From UBA4582 sp002389265 (lineage in GTDB: Bacteria; Pseudomonadota; Gammaproteobacteria; Pseudomonadales; Azotimanducaceae), in assembly GCA_943788825.1 (NCBI GenBank), contig CALSRT010000006.1:248001-312000 (forward strand): a stretch of 64,000 bases of DNA, written 5' to 3'. This document shows, one piece after another, positions 26,481-34,540 of the stretch. The stretch's first letter is position 1. Each line of letters opens with the position of its first letter. The translations under genes were made by a program, and so were the position numbers. The notes under the pieces are model-generated. The model was not told the origin of the DNA, did no database searches, and saw nothing but the letters and a program-made list of their open reading frames with translations.

Positions 26481-27701
26481 ATGGTAATCCTGAGAGACTA
26501 TAAGGTCGCAGCCTTCATGGCCCTGTCCGCGATGTTTACCCTGACGGGGTATGAATTTATTCGCTCGGCGTCCACCGTGTTGTTCAAGTCGGCCTACGGC
26601 GCCGATAAATTGCCATTGGTCATGGCTGCCATGCCCATCGTGGTGTTTTTCGGGGTCTGGCTTTACAGCCGGTTACTAAGCGTACTTGGGCCCCAGCGAA
26701 CGCTACTGGTGACCTCCCTGGGCTCTGGGCTGTCGATTCTGGCTTGCTACCTGATACTGCTTACTGGCGTCAAATGGATCACGCCAGTACTGTTTCTGCT
26801 GAAAGAATTTTATATCGTATTACTCATCGAACAATACTGGAGCTATATCAACTCGTCCTTATCGTCGAAAACCGCAAAGCAGGTCAATGGTCCTGTGACA
26901 GGCATCGCAGGGCTTGGCGGTGCCATCGGTGGTACCTTGGTAGGGGCGACGGCCGGCGAGTATGGAGCCGAAACTATGGTGTTATTTGCCGCCATTGCCT
27001 GCTTACCAGCAGCGCTGGTGTCAAATGCAGGCTATGTTTTGTTTGGTGAGCCTGAGATGCCTCCGCGCGCAGCCACTTCAGACCCTATGGGGTGGCACTT
27101 ACTCAAAGAGAATCCGACGCTGGCATATCTGCTTGGAATTGTGCTCACCTCGCAACTCGTCTCGGCGGTATTGGACTACAAGTTTCAGGGACTGTTATCG
27201 GTTCAATTTGCCGGCGACCCGAATGCTGAAACTGCTTTTCAAGGCTGGTTCTTTGGTACTTTGAACACCAGTGTTTTAGCCCTGCAATTTATCATCACGC
27301 CACTGGCTTTAAGTTTCATCGGGTTGCGCTGGATTCATATTCTCATGCCGCTCGTTCATCTGGTGGCCATTAGCATGGCACTCATCGAGCCGAGTGTCTG
27401 GAGTGTTGGACTGGCATTTTTTCTATTTAAAGCCTTCGACTATTCAATCTTTCGAGCCGCTAAAGAAGTGCTCTATGTGCCGCTGTCTTTTGATGAGCGT
27501 TATCGCGCCAAGGAAATTATTGATGTGTTGGGCTATCGAACAGGGAAGGGGGCATCATCGGTTGTGATTGTGGGTCTGCAAAATGCGGGCGTGTTGATGA
27601 GTAACTACTATCTGGCCCTGGCGTTTGCGGCTACGGCCCTGTGGTTGGCCCTGATTTTTCCATTGACGCAACGGGCTCGGGCAATTCGTGAGGAAACTTG
27701 A
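26481..27701 (+). CDS. ATP/ADP-translocase-like (TLC/NTT family) membrane carrier
   Basis: 406 residues with about 11-12 hydrophobic helices. It resembles the ATP:ADP antiporter (nucleotide transporter) family: FKAFDYSIFRAAKEVLYVPL, then SFDERYRAKEIIDVLGYRTGKG, corresponds to that family's conserved RxAxEEMLYxPL...YKAKxxIDV segment, and EFYIVLLIEQYWSYINSSL to an earlier one. Experimentally characterised relatives exchange host ATP in obligate intracellular bacteria and plastids; free-living bacteria carry related MFS-like proteins of unknown substrate, and this is likely one of those. Single gene, divergent from serC. Confidence 0.75.
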   Translation: MVILRDYKVAAFMALSAMFTLTGYEFIRSASTVLFKSAYGADKLPLVMAAMPIVVFFGVWLYSRLLSVLGPQRTLLVTSLGSGLSILACYLILLTGVKWITPVLFLLKEFYIVLLIEQYWSYINSSLSSKTAKQVNGPVTGIAGLGGAIGGTLVGATAGEYGAETMVLFAAIACLPAALVSNAGYVLFGEPEMPPRAATSDPMGWHLLKENPTLAYLLGIVLTSQLVSAVLDYKFQGLLSVQFAGDPNAETAFQGWFFGTLNTSVLALQFIITPLALSFIGLRWIHILMPLVHLVAISMALIEPSVWSVGLAFFLFKAFDYSIFRAAKEVLYVPLSFDERYRAKEIIDVLGYRTGKGASSVVIVGLQNAGVLMSNYYLALAFAATALWLALIFPLTQRARAIREET

Positions 27702-27720
27702 TCGAGTCGCGGTCGTGAGC

Positions 27721-28608
27721 TCACTCAGGTTTGAAAACCAGCGAGTCCATAGTGTCGACAGTCAGGCGGCCGTTGGCGACTTGGGTCAGAAGACTCGCCA
27801 GGTGGTGAGCTGCACTCGTGAGTTGTCCTTCGACCATAGGCAGCGCCCGTGCAATATAAGCAGCGTTGAGACCGTCGCCACTGACGATAAGCTGCCCATT
27901 GGTGTGGCGATAGGCCGTTGTGCGAGCCAGCTCGAAGGAATGTTGTAGCCAAGGCATTATTTGTACAGAATCCGTTGCAGGGGCTCTAGGTCCCTTTGGT
28001 TTTAAGCGGTTGATGCTGGCCGGATAGCTCAGGCCAGCCTGGTTCACGAGTATCACATCCCAAAGACTATGCAGGTTAGTCGGTGCGCCAAAGCCGGTGA
28101 TTTTAATTTTATTACCACCCCAGTCTTCTTCGTGACTGACATGCAAGGGTTGGTGTAGATCGCCGACTAAATGTCCGAGATATCGTAGCGCCGCCGCTTT
28201 TCTGGCATCTTCACGTTTACCGTGACTGTCCTGGGACAGGTACACCAGGCTGCGACGGATACCAACTGTTAGGCAGTCCATGGCCGCGCAGTCTCGAGCC
28301 AGGTCAATTGTCTCGATGCCTGCTGGAATATTGATAAAGTGCAGTTCATAGCTGTCTCGGTGGGAGCTGTACTTCGCCACATCAGCCCATAGACAGGCAT
28401 CAGCAAAATTATCACTGCCGTTGCCGTCGAGAAATTCACCGAGTGCCAAGGTTGTTTTCAGCCATTGGCGGCTAGTAGCATCAAGCTGGGTCTCAGCAAC
28501 GCTGCAAACGAGCTGATGGCCGGGTTTTCCCCAAGCGAATGCCGAGGCCGGCCACAGGGCCCAGAATGAAAAACAGAACGATAAATAGATCAGCCTAATG
28601 TATCTCAC
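27721..28608 (-). CDS. S1/P1-type zinc nuclease
   Basis: 295 residues, secreted. The signal peptide (to ASAFA, residue 25) is cut just before Trp26, whose free amino group is a zinc ligand in this family: WGKPGH. Further ligands: DACLWADVAKYSSHRDSYELH, LVGDLHQPLH, HEEDWGGN and LHSLWD. The trinuclear-zinc enzyme cleaves single-stranded DNA and RNA and may scavenge phosphate or nucleosides outside the cell. The C-terminus converges with the preceding carrier gene (19-base gap). Confidence 0.92.
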   Translation of the reverse strand: MRYIRLIYLSFCFSFWALWPASAFAWGKPGHQLVCSVAETQLDATSRQWLKTTLALGEFLDGNGSDNFADACLWADVAKYSSHRDSYELHFINIPAGIETIDLARDCAAMDCLTVGIRRSLVYLSQDSHGKREDARKAAALRYLGHLVGDLHQPLHVSHEEDWGGNKIKITGFGAPTNLHSLWDVILVNQAGLSYPASINRLKPKGPRAPATDSVQIMPWLQHSFELARTTAYRHTNGQLIVSGDGLNAAYIARALPMVEGQLTSAAHHLASLLTQVANGRLTVDTMDSLVFKPE

Positions 28609-28641
28609 TTTATATCCCCGATCAGCTTGTTCATATTGTAC

Positions 28642-28824
28642 CTATGCTAGTGTCTGAGAGTCATCGCTGTCCATCCCAGGCCGAATAACGAGTCGTCGAG
28701 GCTCTGGTGTGACTTGTTGACCAAACACCACCGGTACTGCCCAGCGGGTCTGGGCGCCGTCATAGCGTGAGATGCCACAGGGACTAATGGCCAGAACAAT
28801 AGGGTTGTATTTTTTAATGATAGT
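28642..28824 (-). other. 61-codon open frame without a standard start, downstream of the C39 exporter gene
   Basis: Directly after the exporter stop, in the same frame, 60 further sense codons run to a TAG. The translation looks protein-like (KKYNPIVLAISPCGISRYDG ... TRWAVPVVFGQQV ... EPRRLVIRPGMDSDDS), but there is no ATG, GTG or TTG before codon 30; only ATC/ATT or CTG codons near the front. SPC...RYDG faintly recalls the DUF523 motif. It could be a gene with a rare start codon, a gene remnant, or a chance frame. Confidence 0.25.
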
Positions 28825-30933
28825 TTACGGATTGCTGGAAGCCAGTTGATAACCCCGTGGCGTTAAATGCAGTACTGCAGTCGCGTGACGAGTGAGTCGA
28901 GTATTGTGGGTCACAAAGATACAGGTAATTTCAAGGTCGATAATGCTCTGCATGACCTGCGCTTCTGTGGCTTCGTCCAAATGTGCCGTGCACTCGTCAA
29001 GAAACAAGATCTTGGGACGATGATATAAGGCTCGGGCGATGAGAACTCGACTCTGCTGTCCCGCAGACAAAATCGTGCCCATATCCCCAATCAGACTCTC
29101 GTAGCCCATGGCCATCGTCATGATGTCATCGTGAATCATCGCGAGTCTGGCCGCAGATTCCACGCGTTCATAGTCGAACTCAGGATCGTTAAACGCGATA
29201 TTAGATAAGATACTGCCCGATAGCAGCGCCTCGCCTTGCATCACGCTCGCGCTGTGCGTTCTTAGTGCGCTACTACCAGCGCCGCTCAGGGGTAGTTCAT
29301 CGATGTAAATTTCGCCGCGACTGGCGGGCAATAAATTTTGCATGACATTCAGTAATGTCGATTTACCGCAGCCTGAGGGCCCGAGAATACAGAGCCGGTC
29401 CGCGGGTTGGATGTCCAGTTTGATCTGTTGCAGTATCCAGGGTTGATCATCGGTATGCCGAAAGCCTACACCGTCTAGTCGTATTCGTCCGCTGATGGCG
29501 GGTGCTGCTTGCATCGGTGGTGGCGTGTCGGCTGCGGCTAATTGAATATCGCTCAAGCGCTCAAGGTGCAGTGATAGCATTAAAAAACGAATCAACTCGT
29601 TGACCAGGGAGGTCGCAGCGCTGACGAGATGGCTGCGATAAGCCATAAATGCGTAGAGCATACCGATACTCATTTGACCACTGAGAACCTGCTTGGCGCC
29701 TAAAAATATGACCAGTATCTGCGATATACCAGAGATACCATTATTCAGAATGTCTCGTGCCAAGGACAGCCAGCTAAGACGAATATTAGCATTAATTACT
29801 TCATTGAAGCGGTTTTGCCATTCACTCTCGCGCTGTTGTTCGGCGCCAAAGCGTTTGATGGCGCTGATTGACCGAATGGATTCCATGAAATTTGAATCGA
29901 GCTTGGCGTTGGCAGTGATCTGTTCGTGAGATCTATTCCTTGTGGGTAAATAAAATGCCATCTGACTCACCAAGTACAAGAGCAGAGCCAGTACCACGAC
30001 ACCCGCTAATAATGGTGAGTAGATTAGAATCATCGTGAGCGTGCTTAAGGCCATGACACTATCTAATAGAACCGTGATGGCGCTACTGGTGAGAAATTCC
30101 TGTACCGGGCGCAGAGAAGCGAATCGTGAAACGACATCACCCAAATGACGTTTCATAAAATAGTCACCTTTGAGGCTCAGTAATCGGTGAAACAAACGAC
30201 TGCCAAACTTAAGAGAGAGTTGATTCGTTAGGTAGATATTAGTCCAACCGCGAATTGCTTGGGTTATCAACGAGATTAAGGTGATCGCCAAAAAGCCTGT
30301 AGCTAATAATATCAACAGGTCTACATCCTGTTTGACCAATACGTCGTCGACAACGAGCTGCATGTAAAACGGGCTGGCCAGGGCGACGAATTGCAAGATC
30401 ACGGATAAAAATAGAATTTGAGCAAGTATCGGCACCATCCCTGGCAGATTACCCAAGAACTGCCGTAAGGACAGTTTAGCGGCACTGTCTGTGGCTTTAA
30501 ATTGCGCATCCGGGGTCAGCTCCAGAGCAATACCGGTAAAGTGGCGGGCAGCAGCAGCCAAGCTATACTTTCGCTGTCCCAGAGCTGGGTCGTGAATCGT
30601 GATACTGGTACGGCTGGCGCGGGCGACGACCACAAAGTGGTTGAAGTCCCAGTGAATAATGACCGGTAGCTCAAGTTTACAGATTTCGTCAATCTCGCAA
30701 CGCAGGGCCCGGCTAGTCAAGCAGAAACGCCGGGCCATCATCATTAAGTGATGCAGGTTGACCCCATGCTGGCTCGTTTGAAAGCGCTCGCGCAAACGCA
30801 ATAAGCTTTCTTGCTGGCCATGGTAGGCGGCGACCATGGCGAGACAGGCAAGGCCGCATTCTGAATATTCTGCTTGCAGCACTATCGGTAACTGTCGACG
30901 ACCGCCGAGATGTAAAGTCCGCAGCAGTTCCAT
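28825..30933 (-). CDS. Peptidase C39 ABC exporter (CvaB-like bacteriocin/peptide processing)
   Basis: 702 residues in three parts. N-terminal C39 protease (about 1-140): catalytic Cys26 in ECGLACLAMVAAYHG, His in HWDFNHFVVV and Asp in HDPALG, so it should cut double-glycine leaders. Six-helix membrane domain (about 155-440). ATPase (about 480-702): Walker A GPSGCGKST, signature LSAGQQ, Walker B ILFLDECTAHLD, H-loop FVTHN. The signature and post-Walker-B segments deviate slightly from LSGGQ and DEATS. It starts one base into the HlyD stop (TGATG), so the two are coupled. Confidence 0.93.
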   Translation of the reverse strand: MELLRTLHLGGRRQLPIVLQAEYSECGLACLAMVAAYHGQQESLLRLRERFQTSQHGVNLHHLMMMARRFCLTSRALRCEIDEICKLELPVIIHWDFNHFVVVARASRTSITIHDPALGQRKYSLAAAARHFTGIALELTPDAQFKATDSAAKLSLRQFLGNLPGMVPILAQILFLSVILQFVALASPFYMQLVVDDVLVKQDVDLLILLATGFLAITLISLITQAIRGWTNIYLTNQLSLKFGSRLFHRLLSLKGDYFMKRHLGDVVSRFASLRPVQEFLTSSAITVLLDSVMALSTLTMILIYSPLLAGVVVLALLLYLVSQMAFYLPTRNRSHEQITANAKLDSNFMESIRSISAIKRFGAEQQRESEWQNRFNEVINANIRLSWLSLARDILNNGISGISQILVIFLGAKQVLSGQMSIGMLYAFMAYRSHLVSAATSLVNELIRFLMLSLHLERLSDIQLAAADTPPPMQAAPAISGRIRLDGVGFRHTDDQPWILQQIKLDIQPADRLCILGPSGCGKSTLLNVMQNLLPASRGEIYIDELPLSGAGSSALRTHSASVMQGEALLSGSILSNIAFNDPEFDYERVESAARLAMIHDDIMTMAMGYESLIGDMGTILSAGQQSRVLIARALYHRPKILFLDECTAHLDEATEAQVMQSIIDLEITCIFVTHNTRLTRHATAVLHLTPRGYQLASSNP

Positions 30934-32207
30934 CAGGAACTACCTCGACCGCGCATAATGAATAGGGGCTCGAATAGCCACGCCATCAAGCTGCGCGATT
31001 CAAGCAGAATATCAGCCTTGAGTGTCATGCCTTCGCGCAGGCGTATGGCCTTGCCGTAGGCGGTGATGTGATGCTCATTCAGGGTAATGGTTGCCAGGTA
31101 CACGGGTGGTGCGCCCCGTGGCAAGCTGGTCTGGTCGAGTGCTGTTAACGGGTGGCGCGAGACATCTACAACCTGTCCTGGATAACTACCGAATTGTTGA
31201 TGTGGAAAGGCGTCGTACAGTAAGTTGACTGCTTGCCCGGGGCGTATAAACCCGATAGCGTGGCTCGCTATCATGAGCTTGGCCTGGAGGATACCGGTAT
31301 TAGGCTCGAGGGTGAGAATCGGCATGTCTGGTGAGACATGTTCGCCGGGTTCGTGCAGTAGTGTTGCGATACGGCCGGCGAGTGGGGCGATCAGTTCCTG
31401 GCGTATCTCCCGTTGATAATTGTTGCGGCTCTGCTCTAGGCGGACAATTTCGGCATTCATAGGTAGCAGCCCGACCCGCTGGGTTACAGCGTTGTTGGCA
31501 ACTGTAATCTGTAACTGGATCTTCTGCGCATGTAAATTTGCCAGCGTCGATCTTAACTCGGTAGTTGCCTGGCGGATCGAATGCCAACGTTCCTCGCGCT
31601 CGCTAAAGTTTAATGGTGAAATCTGGCCCGCTTGCAGCAGCGCCAGCGATGCCTTACGGATCTGGCCGGCCTGGTCTTCCTTCAATTGCTGAATGTTAAT
31701 CATCTCTTGCTGCAACGTGCCGGCAGTCGTCAGCGCGTCGATTTGCGCCTGCATTTTCTTCAGCAGAATTTTATTGTCTGCGGTAAAGTCTTCTCGAGCT
31801 TGGTGCTGGTGAACAATCAGCCGTTCGAAGTCAGCCATCGCGTTCCTGCCATATTCAACTTGTTGAGGTAAGTCAGAGCTGACAACCGCCAATATGTCAC
31901 CGGCATTGACGACATCACCGGGTCGCACATTGAGTCGCTCTATTTTGCCAGAACGTTCGGGGTACAGACGTTTGGTCGTGACGCTGTATTCAAGGAAGCC
32001 GGGTACGCTTTGTTTACGTACGTAGTCGAAGCGGGTAAGAAATATCATCGCAGTGACTAAAATAACGGCCAGCAAAATAACGATCGTCGTGAGGTGAGGT
32101 GGGCCAATCAAACGTGCCTGACCGATATTCTGTTGTTGGCGAAAAAGTAAGGATTTGGCTGTGAACAGTGATTCTGTGTTAGCGGAGTGATGCGCTGTGT
32201 CAGGCAT
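30933..32207 (-). CDS. HlyD/CvaA-type periplasmic adaptor of the peptide exporter
   Basis: 424 residues. Short cytoplasmic N-terminus, one membrane helix (TTIVILLAVILVTAMIFL), a biotinyl-lipoyl-like half-motif (SGKIERLNVRPGDVVNAGDIL), a long alpha-hairpin with coiled-coil character (about 110-270), the second half-motif (LIAPLAGRIATLLHEPGEHV) and a beta-barrel end with IRLREGMTLKADI. It bridges the C39 exporter to an outer-membrane TolC. Translationally coupled on both sides: TAATG with the small ORF upstream, TGATG with the exporter. Confidence 0.92.
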   Translation of the reverse strand: MPDTAHHSANTESLFTAKSLLFRQQQNIGQARLIGPPHLTTIVILLAVILVTAMIFLTRFDYVRKQSVPGFLEYSVTTKRLYPERSGKIERLNVRPGDVVNAGDILAVVSSDLPQQVEYGRNAMADFERLIVHQHQAREDFTADNKILLKKMQAQIDALTTAGTLQQEMINIQQLKEDQAGQIRKASLALLQAGQISPLNFSEREERWHSIRQATTELRSTLANLHAQKIQLQITVANNAVTQRVGLLPMNAEIVRLEQSRNNYQREIRQELIAPLAGRIATLLHEPGEHVSPDMPILTLEPNTGILQAKLMIASHAIGFIRPGQAVNLLYDAFPHQQFGSYPGQVVDVSRHPLTALDQTSLPRGAPPVYLATITLNEHHITAYGKAIRLREGMTLKADILLESRSLMAWLFEPLFIMRGRGSS

Positions 32208-32368
32208 TAGTGTGCGCGCCAGGGTAGTGGCTGGTCGGCGGATAGCTCGATGAATAGCTCAATGAATAGCCCAATGAATAGCCCAGTGAAAATGCCGCAG
32301 CAGCCTACGTTGGTGTAGGACCATCTATTCTGCCGCAGTATCCCTGTTGCGGTGCGCAGATCTTGCAT
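32207..32368 (-). CDS. 53-residue peptide ORF coupled to the exporter genes
   Basis: Begins at ATG 32368 with a strong AGGAGG ten bases upstream, the best ribosome-binding site in the area, and its TAA overlaps the HlyD start (TAATG). It encodes MQDLRTATGILRQNRW, then NVGCCGIFTG and a hydrophobic run of (G/E)LFI tetrapeptides made by a 12-bp tandem repeat, ending in a polar tail. Position suggests an exported peptide or a small membrane helper, but no classic double-glycine leader is present (closest is NVGCCG). An open frame extends to 32545 upstream; that part looks non-coding. Confidence 0.45.
   Translation of the reverse strand: MQDLRTATGILRQNRWSYTNVGCCGIFTGLFIGLFIELFIELSADQPLPWRAH
32249..32296. 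repeat. 12-bp tandem repeat, four units
   Basis: Units GATGAATAGCTC, AATGAATAGCCC, AATGAATAGCCC and a decayed AGTGAAAATGCC. On the minus strand, each unit encodes one (G/E)-L-F-I tetrapeptide in the small ORF upstream of the HlyD gene. The repeat length is a multiple of three, so copy-number change keeps the frame. Confidence 0.8.
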
Positions 32369-32580
32369 AGCGAGGCTGCCTCCTGTTGGAGTCCACAATA
32401 TGGCGCCTCGATACCTGGATGGCCAAGGGCGATTGACCGCAGAGCGCGTAAGCCAATGCTGTGCGTTCACTGTGGCAGCCTTTGCGCCGAGCCGTCGGGC
32501 TGGTTTATAGTCAGGTGTCGCTGAGGTTAACTCAGCGCAAAGCAAATTATGCTACGCAGCGAGATCCGGGAGAGGCAAAG

Positions 32581-33402
32581 ATGACACAAGCGAAAGTAAA
32601 TACTAAGGGATTACTGGCAGGGCAAGTGGCAATCATTACCGGTGCCAGCCGTGGCATCGGTGAGGCGATTGCCATTCGCTACGCAATGGAAGGTGCGAAA
32701 GTTGTCGTCTCGGCGCGTACGGTGGAGGAGGGCGAGCACGTCTTATCCGGCAGTATCAACTCAGTGGTGCAGCGGATTCAGGCGGCGGGTGGTGAGGCGC
32801 ACGCGATTCGTTGCGACCTGTCCCTGGCAGAGCATCGACAAAATCTGATCGAGGAAACGCAAGCTGTTTTTGGCCCAGTGGATATCTTGGTGAATAATGC
32901 GGCTGTCACCTATTTCACGCCGGTGGAAAGGTTTCAGAAGAAGCACTTCGATCTGATGTTGGAAGTGCAGGTTTATGCCCCATTCCATCTAGCCCAACTG
33001 ATATTGCCGAGCATGCGTAGCCGAAAGTCGGGCTGGATTCTGAATATTTCTTCCCATGCTGCCTTGCATCCAGACAAGGCCCTGGTGGGTCGTGGGAGCA
33101 CAGTCTACGGCATGTGTAAGGCTGCATTGGAACGCTTCACAACGGGACTGGCATCTGAGGTTTATGTAGATAATATTGGGGTCAATGTCATTTCCCCCGG
33201 TCTGGTAGCCACCCCGGGTGTTTTACATCACAAATTAGTTACCGACGAGACCCCAGAGGACCGCATCACCCCTGTAGAACATATGGCAGAGGCTTGTCTG
33301 CGTCTGGTTCACGGTGATCCCCATGAGATGACGGGCAAGATTACGTACGCCGCAGACATGATGACAGACTATAAGTTGGAACCTGCGGAACTCGTTAGCT
33401 AG
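32581..33402 (+). CDS. Short-chain dehydrogenase/reductase
   Basis: 273 residues. SDR with TGASRGIGEAIA near residue 21, NNAA motif (ILVNNAAVT), serine in LNISSHAAL and Tyr-x3-Lys in TVYGMCKAALE. An insertion between the cofactor arginine and the next strand (EEGEHVLSGSINSV) and the ending TGKITYAADMMTDY mark a specific subfamily, often annotated as SDR oxidoreductase of unknown substrate. ATG 32581 follows GGGAGAGG closely; the longer frame from 32461 is unlikely. Divergent from the exporter operon. Confidence 0.87.
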   Translation: MTQAKVNTKGLLAGQVAIITGASRGIGEAIAIRYAMEGAKVVVSARTVEEGEHVLSGSINSVVQRIQAAGGEAHAIRCDLSLAEHRQNLIEETQAVFGPVDILVNNAAVTYFTPVERFQKKHFDLMLEVQVYAPFHLAQLILPSMRSRKSGWILNISSHAALHPDKALVGRGSTVYGMCKAALERFTTGLASEVYVDNIGVNVISPGLVATPGVLHHKLVTDETPEDRITPVEHMAEACLRLVHGDPHEMTGKITYAADMMTDYKLEPAELVS

Positions 33403-33433
33403 CGCGGCCCGGCAGCTGAGCAGCAGATTTTTG

Positions 33434-34385
33434 TTAGACCAGGGTCATTTTGGTCTCGCCGAGCTGCTCGCCGATGTTATTCATATCGAAGGGAGTTAGT
33501 TGGTAAACATAATAGTTGAGCCAGTTGGAGAACAGCAGGCTGCCGTGGCTTTTCCAGTTGACGATGGGTGGCAGAGCTGGGTCGTCGTTGGGAAAATAGT
33601 GTTCTGGTATTGCCGGCTGATGACCGGCTGCTAGATCGCGCTCATACTCGTCTTTCAGGCACAATGGTTCGTACTCGGAATGGCCGGTGACAAACAATTG
33701 GCGTCCATCGGAACTTGCGATGATGTAAGCGCCGGCGATCTCAGAGGCGGCAATAATCTCGAGCTCGGGGATTTGCTGGATGGCGCTCACTGGCACCTCC
33801 GCATAGCGCGAGTGGGGAGCGTCAAAGGTGTCGTCAAAGCCTCTGACTATAGGCGAAAAGGGTTTAACGAGATGGTGGGGGTAAACACCAGATAGCTTCT
33901 TCGGTAATACGACTTTGTCGATGCCATACAGGTGATACATGGCGGCCTGTACTCCCCAACAAAGATACATGACTGACGTGACGTTGGTCAGCGTCCAATC
34001 CATAATCTCTGTCATCTCCTGCCAAAAATAAACATCCTCAAAGGGTACTTGACCCAAGGGTGCGCCGGTAATGATCATGCCGTCATACTTGTTGCGACGT
34101 ATTGCGCTGAAGTCTTTATAAAATGCATCCATATGAGCGGCAGGCGTGTTCTTTCGACGGCTTATCAGAGATTCGCATCAAGTCGACTTCTACCTGCAAT
34201 GGGGTGTTCGAGAGCATGCGCAGTAGATGGATCTCAGTGTCGATTTTCTTCGGCATCAGATTCAACAGCAGTATTTTCTGCGGCCGGATATCCTGATGTT
34301 GGGCCTGGGCGTCGGAAATACAAAATATGTTTTCTAGCTCGAGTACCTGAGACGCGGGTAAATTGTCTGGAATCCGCAATGGCAT
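33434..34385 (-). pseudogene. metA: Homoserine O-succinyltransferase metA, interrupted by a one-base frameshift
   Basis: Two overlapping frames together make a full-length MetA. The first (34385-34116) holds MPLRIPDNLPA and ILLLNLMPKKIDTE, then leaves frame after SDKPSK. The second resumes as NTPAAHMDAFYKD and contains the catalytic Cys (YLCWGVQAA), His and Glu (TGHSEYEP). Alignment with E. coli MetA is gap-free if the single G opposite position 34151 is skipped. TGAPLG (Gly, not Glu) predicts succinyl-CoA use. The break may be a real mutation, a sequencing error, or +1 frameshifting at TCG-AAA-G. A SAM-II riboswitch lies upstream. Confidence 0.88.
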
Positions 34386-34398
34386 GGTGGTTCGTCCT

Positions 34399-34438
34399 CA
34401 AAAAAAAACCTGCTCAGCATTAGCGCTAAAGCAGGTTT
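34399..34438 (-). terminator. Riboswitch expression platform: Rho-independent terminator before metA
   Basis: On the minus strand, AACCTGCT pairs with AGCAGGTT around a 15-base loop and is followed by a run of eight to nine T. It sits between the SAM-II aptamer and the metA ATG. Its 5' side includes CTTTAGC (34431-34425), complementary to the aptamer's GCTAAAG, so an antiterminator pairing is possible. Confidence 0.85.
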
Positions 34439-34443
34439 AATAC

Positions 34444-34496
34444 TCTTTAGCAGTATTTATATAGCGCCCGCAAGCTGAACTCAAATCGGCGCTGTA
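34444..34496 (-). ncRNA. SAM-II riboswitch aptamer upstream of metA
   Basis: Reading the minus strand: AGCGCC, GATTTGA, a loop with GCTTGC, GGCGCT, ATATAAATACT, GCTAAAG. This reproduces the SAM-II (metA motif) layout: a six-pair P1 (34493-34488 with 34468-34463), the conserved GATTT segment, the AAAT stretch and the 3' GCTAAAG that forms the pseudoknot. It is followed directly by the terminator and the metA start. SAM-II senses S-adenosylmethionine and reduces metA expression when it is abundant. The class is best known from alphaproteobacteria and ocean metagenomes. Confidence 0.88.
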
Positions 34497-34540
34497 TTGT
34501 TGGTTTCGTGCCAGCCATTATAAGCCTTTGACGCGGGATA

